Below are positions 6,586-14,678 of a DNA stretch of 18,850 nt, piece by piece. Both the position numbers and the translations under genes were made by a program. The DNA is taken from contig CAAENO010000035.1 of NCBI GenBank assembly GCA_900757385.1, positions 1-18,850 on the forward strand, in the 5' to 3' direction. Position 1 is the stretch's first letter, and every line of letters starts with the position of its first letter. The notes below the pieces were generated by a model that worked only from the letters and a program-made list of their open reading frames with translations, did no database searches and was not told the DNA's origin. The stretch comes from an uncultured Collinsella sp. GTDB lineage: Bacteria; Actinomycetota; Coriobacteriia; Coriobacteriales; Coriobacteriaceae.

Positions 6586-6747
6586 GCATACAAGTTACAT
6601 ACATGTTTTGGTTATGTCGACTAGTTGTATGCTATATTTGTCTTAGAAATTTTGCTGGTAAAGTTTTCGGAAAGCCATTACCAGCGGTTTTGTTGTCATG
6701 TTGGATACATGCTTGGTTCTGTAAGCATACAAGTTAGATACAGGTTG
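6586..6747. promoter_or_regulatory. Divergent SIS/GntR control region with repeated ATACANGTT operators
   Basis: GCATACAAGTTACATACATG (6586-6605) and GCATACAAGTTAGATACAGG (6725-6744) are near-identical direct repeats. Each holds two ATACANGTT units 11 bases apart, one helical turn. Related half-sites are GCATACAACT on the minus strand (6632-6623) and GGATACATGCT (6703-6713). The right-hand copy ends 5 bases before the GntR ATG and so covers its ribosome-binding site and leader. Autoregulation and control of the SIS gene are the natural reading. Core promoters here are not clear. Confidence 0.6.
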
Positions 6748-6752
6748 TTCGC

Positions 6753-7475
6753 ATGAGCACTTCGTCGAAAAAGAACTTGACCCAATACGAGCGTCTGGCG
6801 GCAACGCTTCGCGACCGCATTGCCGCCGGCACCTACGCCCGCGGAGATAAACTGCCGTCCGAGATGGAACTCATGGACGAATCGGGCCTGTCGCGCAGCA
6901 CCGTGCGCCATGCCCTTAAGGTGCTTGTTGACGAGGGCCTGATTCGAACCGAGCGCGGGCGCGGCGCCTTTGTGGCCGACACACCGGCGCTCCACGAGAA
7001 CAACCTGGTGTTTTCGAGCTATACCAAGCAGGTCGAAGGCCAGGGTATGAAGCCCACCACGCGCACGGTGGACTCGGGCTTTGCCAAAGCAATGGGCAGC
7101 GTGGCCAAGTTCTTTGACGCCAGCGTGGGCAGCAAGCTTGTCAAACTTGTCCGCCTGCGTTACCTGGACGATGCGCCACTGTGCCTGGAGACCACCTATT
7201 TGCCGCCAAGCTTTGGGTCGCTCATCGATCGCGATATCAACGGTTCGCTCTACGCCACGCTGCGCCAGGAGTTCCATCGCGCGCCGGCGCAGGGGCATAA
7301 GACCTTTGAGGTGTGCTATGCGTCGCAAAACGAGGCATTTTTGCTCAACGTCGAGCGCGGGCAGGCGCTGATCCTGATCACCGACTACGTCTACGACACC
7401 GACGGCCGTCCGCTCCATGTCTCCAAGCGCATCCAACGCACCGACCGCGCCAAATACACCGAGCCCATCGGCTAA
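6753..7475 (+). CDS. GntR-family regulator, HutC/FrlR subfamily (UTRA domain)
   Basis: This 240-residue DNA-binding repressor is the only plus-strand gene. The N-terminal winged helix-turn-helix is about residues 10-75, with LPSEMELMDESGLSRSTVRH and the wing GLIRTERGRGAFVA. The rest is a UTRA effector-binding domain (about 88-235), as in FrlR, HutC and NagR, which sense sugar phosphates or small metabolites. The ATG has only a weak ribosome-binding site, covered by an operator-like repeat. It diverges from the SIS gene at 6547 and probably controls it and itself; control of the PTS and permease is possible but their promoters carry different motifs. The effector would be expected to be a phosphorylated substrate of the deglycases. 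Confidence 0.9.
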   Translation: MSTSSKKNLTQYERLAATLRDRIAAGTYARGDKLPSEMELMDESGLSRSTVRHALKVLVDEGLIRTERGRGAFVADTPALHENNLVFSSYTKQVEGQGMKPTTRTVDSGFAKAMGSVAKFFDASVGSKLVKLVRLRYLDDAPLCLETTYLPPSFGSLIDRDINGSLYATLRQEFHRAPAQGHKTFEVCYASQNEAFLLNVERGQALILITDYVYDTDGRPLHVSKRIQRTDRAKYTEPIG

Positions 7476-7509
7476 CCACCACAAAGGGACAGGCACCTTC
7501 GTGGTGGTT
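7474..7509. terminator. Bidirectional terminator between convergent genes; AAAGGGAC-core element, copy C
   Basis: A 14-bp stem (AACCACCACAAAGG with CCTTCGTGGTGGTT, one mismatch) encloses GACAGGCA and ends in TTTT on the plus strand. On the minus strand the arms provide a short run of Ts. The left arm starts within the GntR stop codon and the right arm abuts the acetyltransferase stop, so one element ends both genes. It belongs with the AAAGGGAC-core palindromes at 80-114 and 1301-1331. Confidence 0.75.
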
Positions 7510-8091
7510 TTAGGCGGGAAGGTCGGGGAACCAGGTTGGTTTGGGCTGGTTGGGGGTGCGCTCGGCCAGGACCAGCTCCATCCAGCACATGTCGTACCAG
7601 CGGCCGAACTTTTGGGCACAGCGGTCGAAAGCACCCACCAAGCGATATCCCATATGGGCATGGAAGTCCTGGCTGTTGTGCGTTAGATACTCGTCGTCCT
7701 CGTCGTGCGGCACGGCGATGAGCGCGCACATGTTGGTGATGCCCATCGCGATCAGGCACTGCTTGAGCGCATCGTGCAGCTTGCGGCCCAGCCCGCCGTG
7801 GCGCACGTCGCGTGCCAGGTAAATCGACGTCTCGACCGACCAGTCGTATGCCTCGCGGCTGTTGAGCGGACTCGCATAGGCATAGCCTACCGGACGCCCG
7901 CCCAGCTCCATCACCAGATACGGATAGCGCTTGAGCGTACGCTCGATGCGCCCGGCGAACTCCTCAACGCTCGGCACCTCGTATTCGCAGGTAATCGCCG
8001 TCTGGCGCACATACGGCTCATAGATGGCAAGCAACGCCGGCGCGTCTTCGGGCGTCGCCAGGCGAATCGCCGGCTCGGACATCTCGGTCAT
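7510..8091 (-). CDS. GNAT-family N-acetyltransferase (phosphinothricin acetyltransferase-like)
   Basis: This 193-residue cytoplasmic enzyme would transfer an acetyl group from acetyl-CoA to an amine. The N-terminus (IRLATPEDAPALLAIYEPYV) and the central VETSIYLARDVRHGGLGRKL resemble the Pat/YncA type, and RHGGLG (97-102) is the acetyl-CoA pyrophosphate loop (RxxGxG). HMGYRLVGAFDRCAQKFGRWYD (146-167) matches the family's C-terminal block. The start MTEMSEP has GAAGG 5 bases upstream; the longer reading has no site. The substrate is unknown; amino acids or analogues are typical. The terminator of the upstream gene ends only 16 bases before the start, leaving no room for a separate promoter. Confidence 0.88.
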   Translation of the reverse strand: MTEMSEPAIRLATPEDAPALLAIYEPYVRQTAITCEYEVPSVEEFAGRIERTLKRYPYLVMELGGRPVGYAYASPLNSREAYDWSVETSIYLARDVRHGGLGRKLHDALKQCLIAMGITNMCALIAVPHDEDDEYLTHNSQDFHAHMGYRLVGAFDRCAQKFGRWYDMCWMELVLAERTPNQPKPTWFPDLPA

Positions 8092-8107
8092 ACAACCCTT
8101 CTCTCTC

Positions 8108-8150
8108 AAAAACAAAGGCCGCCTTGCGCCAAACCCAGCGCAAGGCGGCC
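8108..8150 (-). terminator. Rho-independent terminator after the threonine-aldolase-like gene
   Basis: A perfect 13-bp stem (GGCCGCCTTGCGC and its complement) with an 8-base loop is followed on the minus strand by TTTGTTTTTG. It lies 18 bases after the stop at 8169 and only 16 bases before the acetyltransferase start. Confidence 0.92.
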
Positions 8151-8168
8151 CCTCGTCATTACATCAGG

Positions 8169-9194
8169 CTACAGGACAGCCGCCAGCGCGTCGATGTCCT
8201 CCTGCGTCGTGGCCCAGCTGGTGCAAAAGCGCACCACCGTGTGGGTATCGTCGTACTTTTCCCAGTACTCGATCGCCGCATGCTCGCGAATGCGGGCCAT
8301 GTCCTCGTTGGGCAGAATCACGAACTGCTGGTTCGTAGGCGTCTCCAAGAAGAACTGGTAGCCGCGCTCGTGCAGCACACGACGCAGCACCTGGGCCGTC
8401 TGAATCGCCTGTCGACCAATCTCAAAATACAGGCCATCGGTAAAGAGCGCCTCAAACTGCACGCCCGTCAGGCGGCCCTTGGCCAACAGCGCGCCGTGCT
8501 GCTTAATACGCGGAATGGGATGCGCCGGAGCGTGCATGCCGCAGAACACCACAGCCTCGCCGCAAAGCGCGCCGCACTTGGTGCCGCCGATGTAGAACAC
8601 GTCGCACAGCTGTGCCAGCTCGGGCAGAGTGATGTCGCACTCGTCGGCTGCCAGCGCATAGGCCAGTCGGGCGCCATCCACAAACAGCGGAATCTCGCGC
8701 TTCTGGCACACCGCGTGAATCGCCGCGAGCTCGGCCTTGGAGTACAGCGTGCCGTACTCGGTCGATAGACTCACGTACACGGCGCCCGGGAACACCGTGT
8801 GCTCGTAGCTCTCGTTTTCGTAGAACACCTGGATATAGTTCTCGAGATCCTCGGCGTGCATCTTGCCCTCGTAGCCGGGGATGGTGAGCACCTTGTGGCC
8901 GCCAAACTCGATGGCGCCCGCCTCGTGGCAAGCGACATGGCCGGTCTCGGCGGCAACGACGCCCTCGTAGGGCGCGAGCAGCATGTCAATCACCGTCGCG
9001 TTGGCCTGCGTGCCGCCCACCAGCAAGAACACGTCGGCATCGGGGGCCTGACAGGCCTCGCGAATCAGCTGCTTGGCACGCTCGGTGTGCGCATCGGTAC
9101 CGTAGCCGGGCTGCGGCTCCATGTTGGTATCGACGAGCGCCTGCAGCACTGCCGGATGAGCACCGTGGGAATAGTCGTTGTTGAACGCGAGCAT
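8169..9194 (-). CDS. PLP-dependent threonine-aldolase-like enzyme
   Basis: This 341-residue enzyme belongs to the beta-eliminating lyase/low-specificity L-threonine aldolase family, which cleaves threonine or related beta-hydroxy amino acids to glycine and an aldehyde. Family landmarks are the N-terminal NDYSHGAHP, GGTQANATVI (60-69), His86 in ETGHVACHEAGAIEF, VDGARLA (172-178) with Asp173 and Arg176, and the PLP lysine Lys206 in YIGGTKCGAL. Length is normal. The start MLAFNND has AGAGGA upstream. It follows the PAP2 gene by 45 bases with no strong terminator, so co-transcription is likely, although no functional link is obvious. The family is firm; the true substrate may differ from threonine. 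Confidence 0.9.
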   Translation of the reverse strand: MLAFNNDYSHGAHPAVLQALVDTNMEPQPGYGTDAHTERAKQLIREACQAPDADVFLLVGGTQANATVIDMLLAPYEGVVAAETGHVACHEAGAIEFGGHKVLTIPGYEGKMHAEDLENYIQVFYENESYEHTVFPGAVYVSLSTEYGTLYSKAELAAIHAVCQKREIPLFVDGARLAYALAADECDITLPELAQLCDVFYIGGTKCGALCGEAVVFCGMHAPAHPIPRIKQHGALLAKGRLTGVQFEALFTDGLYFEIGRQAIQTAQVLRRVLHERGYQFFLETPTNQQFVILPNEDMARIREHAAIEYWEKYDDTHTVVRFCTSWATTQEDIDALAAVL

Positions 9195-9239
9195 GGCAAT
9201 CCTCTCTAGCCGGGCATGGGCCCGATGATTTAAACGCCG

Positions 9240-10103
9240 CTATTGTACGCCGCCCGGATAGGCAATGCGCGCGGCAAGGCACTCAAGTGCCAGCACCAGG
9301 GCAAAGCCGCAGCTCACGTCAGTCAAAAAGTGCGCACCGATCACAATGCGGCCAAAGGCGACGAGCGCCGCAACCGCAGCCGCCGTCCAAAAGACCACGC
9401 GACGGCGCGACGTCTTTTCCTTAAAGGCCGTCGCGGGAAGCCCGGCGAGCATAAGGCCGATCGCCGCGTGCGCCGTGTGTCCGCTCGCAAACGACTTAAA
9501 GCCGTCCTTGATTACGCCGGCCGCAATATAGCTCCACTTGTCGGGGTTGCCAATCACCCACCACGGCTGAAAATTGAGCCCCGGCGTGACCTCGATCACG
9601 CGCATGCGCGGGCGCGACCACAGCGGCTTGACAACCACGTTGAGGATGATGGCCTGAGCGACCCACACGGCAAGCACCATCAGCGCCCAGCGCGCGAGCT
9701 CGTCGGAGTCGGTGTCGCGCGTGAGGCGATAGACGACAAGGTTGGCAGCGATGACCAGCACAAACGTCAGCACCAACTGGACAGCGATGAGTTTGCCGCC
9801 AACCTTCAGGGACGAGACGATCTCGTAGCCGGCCAGGCCAACGTTGACGAGGATGCCGAGCACGGCGAGCCATTTGCTCCCCCTGGAGTCGGGACGCACC
9901 GCGCGCACGAGCATAACGCCCGCGACGCTCGCCGTCAGCTCAAACGGCAGCTCGCCGGCGGCCTCGATAAAGCGGCCGTACATGCTGCCGATGTTGAACA
10001 GCGCGCTCGAGATCTGATAATCGAAGAAACTGCCCACGCCCAGACAAAGGGCAAGGATAACCGCTATACCAGCGGCGTCTTTCTTATAGATGTACCCGAA
10101 CAT
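9240..10103 (-). CDS. PAP2-family membrane phosphatase
   Basis: This 287-residue protein has about six to seven membrane helices and the three PAP2 motifs: KPLWSRPR (159-166; Lys159 and Arg166, although the usual RP ends here as RM), SFASGHTAH (204-212; Ser207 and His209), and GRIVIGAHFLTD (251-262; Arg252, nucleophile His258 and Asp262). The family dephosphorylates lipid phosphates such as phosphatidic acid or undecaprenyl pyrophosphate at the outer face of the membrane. The start MFGYIYKK is chosen for GAAAGGAA directly upstream; a longer frame reaching the mfd stop has no site. It lies 56 bases after mfd with no terminator between. The lipid substrate cannot be told from sequence. Confidence 0.87.
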   Translation of the reverse strand: MFGYIYKKDAAGIAVILALCLGVGSFFDYQISSALFNIGSMYGRFIEAAGELPFELTASVAGVMLVRAVRPDSRGSKWLAVLGILVNVGLAGYEIVSSLKVGGKLIAVQLVLTFVLVIAANLVVYRLTRDTDSDELARWALMVLAVWVAQAIILNVVVKPLWSRPRMRVIEVTPGLNFQPWWVIGNPDKWSYIAAGVIKDGFKSFASGHTAHAAIGLMLAGLPATAFKEKTSRRRVVFWTAAAVAALVAFGRIVIGAHFLTDVSCGFALVLALECLAARIAYPGGVQ

Positions 10104-10159
10104 GCTTTCCTTTCGATGAAACCAGAGCGCCCAAATGGGGTGTTTGCAGCGTCGACCCA

Positions 10160-13100
10160 TTAGTCGTCATCGCTGACGCCCAGCTGCTGCAGCAGCATGA
10201 GCGCCGCGGCCACGGGGCCGGTGCCGTCGTTGGCGTCGAGACCGCGACCCAGGCCGCTGCCCGCACCGGCGCCCGCCTTGTAGGGCACCGACAGCTTGCG
10301 GCTCTTGGGGAAGTTCACCGCACCGTAGCGGGTCTTGAGCTCAAAGGCCACCTTCTTGGGCACGTCGACACCCAAAAAAGTGATGCGTCCGCCGCTGAGC
10401 GTGACGCTCTCGAGCCCCAGGCGCTCGCCGCGAATGCGGATGCGCGCGCGGTTGAACAAGTTGAGCCCCGCCAACGGCAGCTCACCGTGCGCGGCCTCGG
10501 TCTCTTCCTGTACCTCGTCGATGCTCTCCAGGTCCTCGGCCGCCGCGAGCTTGCGGTACACGAGCACGCGCTGGTCCACCGCCGGCAGGTACTCCTCGGA
10601 CAAGAAGTAATCGGCCGGCAGGTTAATGCCCACGCTCGCCGCCTCCACGCCGGCGTCGTCATCGCCGCGCGCCTCGGCCACGGCCTGGCCCAACATCTGC
10701 GTAAACAGGTCAAAGCCCACGCTCGACAGGTTGCCGTGCTGCTCAGCGCCCATCAGCGAACCGGCGCCGCGAATCTCCAGGTCGCGCATGGCGATACGCA
10801 TGCCGCTGCCCAGGTCCTGGAACTCGGAAAGTGCAGTCAGGCGCGCCGTGGCCTCCTCGGTGAGCGGCAGCTCGCCCGGGAACATAAAGTACGCGTAGGC
10901 CTGCGTGGCCGAGCGACCCACACGGCCCTTGAGCTGGTAGAGCTGTGCCAGACCCAGGCGCTGCGAGTCCTCGATGATGAGCGTGTTGGCGGTCGCGTTG
11001 TCGATGCCGCTCTCCACGATGGTCGTGGCGATGAGCACATCGATCTTTTTGGTCGCGAACTCGATCATCACGTCCTCGACCTCGCGCGGGCTCATCTTGC
11101 CGTGCGCCACGCCCACGCGCGCCTCGGGCGCGGCCTCGTGCACGCGTGCCACAGCGTCATCGATGGTCTTGACGCGGTTGGACACGTAGTACACCTGTCC
11201 GCCGCGACCCACCTCCAGGCGAATCGCCGAGCTCACCACGTCGGGGTCGTACTCCCCCACGTGCACAATCACGGGACGGCGCCCGGTCGGCGGCGTGGTG
11301 ATCAGGCTCATGTCGCGCACGCCGCTCGTGGCCATCTGCATGGTACGCGGGATGGGCGTGGCCGAAAGCGTGAGCACGTCGATCTGCTCGCGCAGGTTCT
11401 TGAGCTGCTCCTTGTGCTGCACACCAAAGCGCTGTTCCTCGTCGATGATCACCAGGCCCAGGTTCTTGGGGTTCACGTCGGCCGAAAGCAGACGGTGTGT
11501 GCCGATCAGCACATCGATCGTGCCCTCGGCAAACGCCTTGAGCGCGCGCTTTTGCTGCGCCGGCGTGCGAAAGCGGCTGAGCACCTCGACCTCAAGGCCA
11601 AACGGGGCAAAGCGTTCAAAGAACGTCTCGTAGTGCTGCTGGGCAAGAATAGTCGTGGGGCAGAGTACCATGACCTGGCGGCCGGAGTCCACGCACTTAA
11701 ACGCTGCGCGCAGGGCGACCTCGGTCTTGCCAAAGCCCACGTCGCCGCACAGCAGGCGGTCCATGGGCTTGGGTGCCTCCATGTCCGCCTTAATGTCGGC
11801 AATAGCCTCCAGCTGGTCGCGCGTCTCGTCGTAGGGGAAGCTCTCCTCCATCTCAATCTGCTCGGGCGTATCGGGCGGACAGGCGATACCGGTAATCGAA
11901 GAGCGGCGCGTATACAGGTCGACCAGGTCAAACGCCAGCTTTTTGGCATTCTTGCGCGCCTTGTTGGTGGCACGCGTCCAGTCGGCGGTGTTGAGCCTGG
12001 TCAAGCGCGGTTTATCGCCGTCGGGGCCAACATAGCGCGTGATGCGGTCGACCTGCTCGAGCGGCACATAGAGTTTGTCGCCGTCGGCGTATTCCAGCAA
12101 GAAGTAGTCGCGCTCCTTGCCGCCCACTTCCTGGCGCGCGATCTCGCTAAAGAGCGCGATGCCATGCGTTGCGTGCACCACGTAGTCGCCCGGCTTAAAG
12201 GGGAAGGTGATCTGCGTAATGTCGACCTTGCGGCGGCTGCGCGCGCGGTTGGCGTCCATGCGGGCGTTGAGGTCGGCGATCGAGAACACGGCCAGATTGG
12301 CATCGGGCACCACCACGCCCTGCGGTAGAGCGGCATCCACAAAGGTCACGCGTCCGCGCGAGATGGTGGGCACGGCGGCACCAGCGGCAGCCTGGGCCGC
12401 GCCCGCCTCGAGCGAGCGGGCGTTGAGCGCGTCGGCATGGCGCTCGCGAATCGAAGCATGGGCCGCCTGACGAGCAGCACGGTCGTCAGAATCCGCCGCC
12501 GCCACGCGCACGCGGTCGCCGATAACGCCGGCGTTTTCGGGGGCGGCCGTCAGCGACTCCTCAAAGGTGATGCCCTCGTCGCCAAAGGTGAGCTCCATCG
12601 ACTCGCGCGCACCGCGGTCGGGAATGGCAAACACGCAGGCATAGCGCTTGCCCACGACCTCCTGAATGCGCGTCATAAAGCGATTGTCCGAGCCCGCAAT
12701 GGCCGGCTGCTCAATCTTGAGCTCGGCTGTAACCGCACCGCCGGCACGAATCAGGCTCACGTAGTTCAGGCGCTGCTGAGCACCAAAGTCGAGCTGTTGG
12801 GCACGCACGTACAGGCCGTCCAGACGGTCAATCCCCGCCTCGCCGGCACGGGCCTCGATATCCTCGTAGGCGCGCAGGCAGTCATCGAACAGCGAGCGCG
12901 GCTCGGACAGGACCACAAGCGCCTTGCCGCTCACGTGCGCCAACGGGCTCACGGTCTGGCCGTACATCACCGGCAAAAAGCGGTCGAGCTCGGGCGTGAC
13001 GATGCGCGCGTCCACCATCTCGAGCAGCGCCGCCAGCTTGCTGTCGTCCTGGCTGGCGCGGTAGAGCGCCACATGCATGTTGTGGACGGCCTCGTCGGTG

Positions 13101-13792
13101 AGCGCCAGCTCGCGGCAGGGGAAGATCTCAATGCTGTCCTCGTTGCCGATAGTTTGGCCCGTGGAGCTCACCATGCGGCGGATGCGGTCGATCTCGTCGC
13201 CAAAGAACTCAATGCGCACGGGTGCTTTTTCCTGCGCGGGGAACACCTCGACGGTATCGCCGTGCACACGGAACAGGCCGGGCGCGTCGGCGGCACCTGC
13301 ATTGGTGTAGCCCATGCCCACCAGGCGCTGCGGCACCTCGTCGAAGGGAATCTCCTCGCCCACCGCAAAGGTGGTGGACTCCCAATAGCGGCTCTCGACC
13401 GGCGGCACGCAACGCAGTAGCGCGCGGGCCGAGGCGACCATGATGCAGTTATCGCCGCGCACGATGCGCCCTAAAGCCTCGCAGCGTTGGGCCACCTCGG
13501 CGTCGTCGGGCGCCTGCTCACGCCATGGATAGTCTTTGCGCTCGGGAAAGCGGCACACATGCGCCAGACCCACATAGGCGGCCAGGCTGCGCGCGGCGCG
13601 ATCGGCCGCGTCCTCGCCGCTCACGATGTAGACCGTGGGACGCGGACGGCGCGCAAACTGAGCTGCCGCCATGAGCGTGCGGCCCGACTGCGACACGGCC
13701 AGCGTCACGTCCTCGCCGGCATCGAGTCCGGCCTCGACGGTCTGCAGCGCCTCGGCAGTGTAGAGCTGCGCGGCTATACGGTGAATGAGCAT
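10160..13792 (-). CDS. mfd: Transcription-repair coupling factor Mfd
   Basis: This 1210-residue ATPase removes RNA polymerase stalled at DNA lesions and recruits the UvrA-based excision repair machinery. An N-terminal UvrB-like region is followed by the RNA-polymerase-interacting domain (about 528-590, starting FPFKPGDYVVHATHGIALF). The helicase motor has Walker A GDVGFGKT (683-690), DEEQ (784-787) and QLKGRVGR (953-960). A C-terminal TRCF domain follows, with a low-complexity end. An Ala-rich stretch at about 440-487, before the polymerase-binding domain, makes it longer than E. coli Mfd. The start MLIHRIAAQL has GGAGG upstream. A terminator-like hairpin lies 25 bases before the start. Confidence 0.98.
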   Translation of the reverse strand: MLIHRIAAQLYTAEALQTVEAGLDAGEDVTLAVSQSGRTLMAAAQFARRPRPTVYIVSGEDAADRAARSLAAYVGLAHVCRFPERKDYPWREQAPDDAEVAQRCEALGRIVRGDNCIMVASARALLRCVPPVESRYWESTTFAVGEEIPFDEVPQRLVGMGYTNAGAADAPGLFRVHGDTVEVFPAQEKAPVRIEFFGDEIDRIRRMVSSTGQTIGNEDSIEIFPCRELALTDEAVHNMHVALYRASQDDSKLAALLEMVDARIVTPELDRFLPVMYGQTVSPLAHVSGKALVVLSEPRSLFDDCLRAYEDIEARAGEAGIDRLDGLYVRAQQLDFGAQQRLNYVSLIRAGGAVTAELKIEQPAIAGSDNRFMTRIQEVVGKRYACVFAIPDRGARESMELTFGDEGITFEESLTAAPENAGVIGDRVRVAAADSDDRAARQAAHASIRERHADALNARSLEAGAAQAAAGAAVPTISRGRVTFVDAALPQGVVVPDANLAVFSIADLNARMDANRARSRRKVDITQITFPFKPGDYVVHATHGIALFSEIARQEVGGKERDYFLLEYADGDKLYVPLEQVDRITRYVGPDGDKPRLTRLNTADWTRATNKARKNAKKLAFDLVDLYTRRSSITGIACPPDTPEQIEMEESFPYDETRDQLEAIADIKADMEAPKPMDRLLCGDVGFGKTEVALRAAFKCVDSGRQVMVLCPTTILAQQHYETFFERFAPFGLEVEVLSRFRTPAQQKRALKAFAEGTIDVLIGTHRLLSADVNPKNLGLVIIDEEQRFGVQHKEQLKNLREQIDVLTLSATPIPRTMQMATSGVRDMSLITTPPTGRRPVIVHVGEYDPDVVSSAIRLEVGRGGQVYYVSNRVKTIDDAVARVHEAAPEARVGVAHGKMSPREVEDVMIEFATKKIDVLIATTIVESGIDNATANTLIIEDSQRLGLAQLYQLKGRVGRSATQAYAYFMFPGELPLTEEATARLTALSEFQDLGSGMRIAMRDLEIRGAGSLMGAEQHGNLSSVGFDLFTQMLGQAVAEARGDDDAGVEAASVGINLPADYFLSEEYLPAVDQRVLVYRKLAAAEDLESIDEVQEETEAAHGELPLAGLNLFNRARIRIRGERLGLESVTLSGGRITFLGVDVPKKVAFELKTRYGAVNFPKSRKLSVPYKAGAGAGSGLGRGLDANDGTGPVAAALMLLQQLGVSDDD

Positions 13793-13817
13793 GCTGTTCC
13801 TCCGGCATCGCAACGCC

Positions 13818-13845
13818 AAAAGCCCGCCGGGGCAAGCTCGGCGGG
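13818..13845 (-). terminator. Terminator-like hairpin between nth and mfd
   Basis: On the minus strand, CCCGCCG and CGGCGGG pair around a 9-base loop and are followed by CTTTTGG. It lies 104 bases after the nth stop and just before the mfd ribosome-binding site. It is either the nth terminator or an attenuator in the mfd leader. Confidence 0.6.
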
Positions 13846-13949
13846 TCGTACGTCAAATACATTGTCTGTCATGGTAGCGCATGGAGAGGACTCCGGCTCA
13901 AGGGCAAACCCAGCCCCGCAAAAAACGCCAGACGAAGATGCGTTCCGCC

Positions 13950-14615
13950 CTACCCCGCCACGCGCACGCTGGGGCACAAATCTGCCAGCGGACACTCGTC
14001 ACACTTGGGTTTGCGGGCGTCGCAGATCTCGCGACCAAAGGTGATCCACTGATGGTTGACCGACTCCCAATACTCGTGCGGCAAAATCTTGAGCAGATCC
14101 TGCTCGGTCTTGAGCGGTTCCTTGGCATGCGTCTTGGGACTCAGCATCAGGCGGTGCGCAATGCGGTTGACGTGCGTGTCCACCGCAATACCCTCCACGA
14201 TGCCATACCCCACGTTGAGCACGATGTTCGCCGTCTTGCGTCCCACGCCCGGCAGCTTCACGAGTTCCTTCATGTCGGCCGGCACCTCGCCGTCATAGTC
14301 GGCGACGATCATCTGCGCGGCCTCGACGGCATGCTTGGCTTTGCTCTTGTAGAAGCCGAGCGACTTGATGGTGTCTGCCACGTCAGCTACGCTCGCCCCG
14401 GCCATGGCCTCGGGCGTGGGCCACTGGGCAAACAGCCGCGGCGTCACTTTGTTGACCTGCGCATCGGTCGTTTGCGCCGAAAGCAGCACCGCGATCAGCA
14501 GGCGGAAGGGATTCTCGTGGTCCAAAAAGCACTCGACCGGGCCATAGCGACGGTTGAGGCGCTCACACACCTCGATGGCGCGCTCGCGCTTGGCGGCATT
14601 GGTCTCGCGTGGCAT
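13950..14615 (-). CDS. nth: Endonuclease III (DNA glycosylase/AP lyase)
   Basis: This 221-residue enzyme excises oxidised pyrimidines and nicks abasic sites in base excision repair. The helix-hairpin-helix is LPGVGRKTANIVL (121-133) with catalytic Lys127; catalytic Asp146 is in AVDTHVNRIAHR. Four cysteines, 198, 205, 208 and 214, have the C-x6-C-x2-C-x5-C spacing of the 4Fe-4S cluster. LLSAQTTDAQVNKVT (44-58) is also typical. The start MPRETN has GAGGAG upstream; the longer frame lacks a site. It lies 63 bases after the ABC transporter gene. mfd and an RmuC gene are close by, making a loose cluster of DNA-maintenance genes. Confidence 0.97.
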   Translation of the reverse strand: MPRETNAAKRERAIEVCERLNRRYGPVECFLDHENPFRLLIAVLLSAQTTDAQVNKVTPRLFAQWPTPEAMAGASVADVADTIKSLGFYKSKAKHAVEAAQMIVADYDGEVPADMKELVKLPGVGRKTANIVLNVGYGIVEGIAVDTHVNRIAHRLMLSPKTHAKEPLKTEQDLLKILPHEYWESVNHQWITFGREICDARKPKCDECPLADLCPSVRVAG

Positions 14616-14678
14616 AACGACTCCTCGGCTCAACGGCACAATAAACTTATGGGCACAATTGTCCCACGTCCGAGACGT

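Noticed and set aside
10487..12328. Long plus-strand open frame (over 600 codons) opposite mfd
   Set aside because: It is antisense to a clear Mfd helicase domain, has low-complexity His/Arg/Leu-rich composition and no family features. Such frames arise from the GC-rich third-position bias of the real gene.
13774..13872. Short minus-strand frame (32 codons, MTDNVFDV...) as a possible mfd leader peptide
   Set aside because: No ribosome-binding site, no codon run suggesting attenuation, and it overlaps the mfd start.
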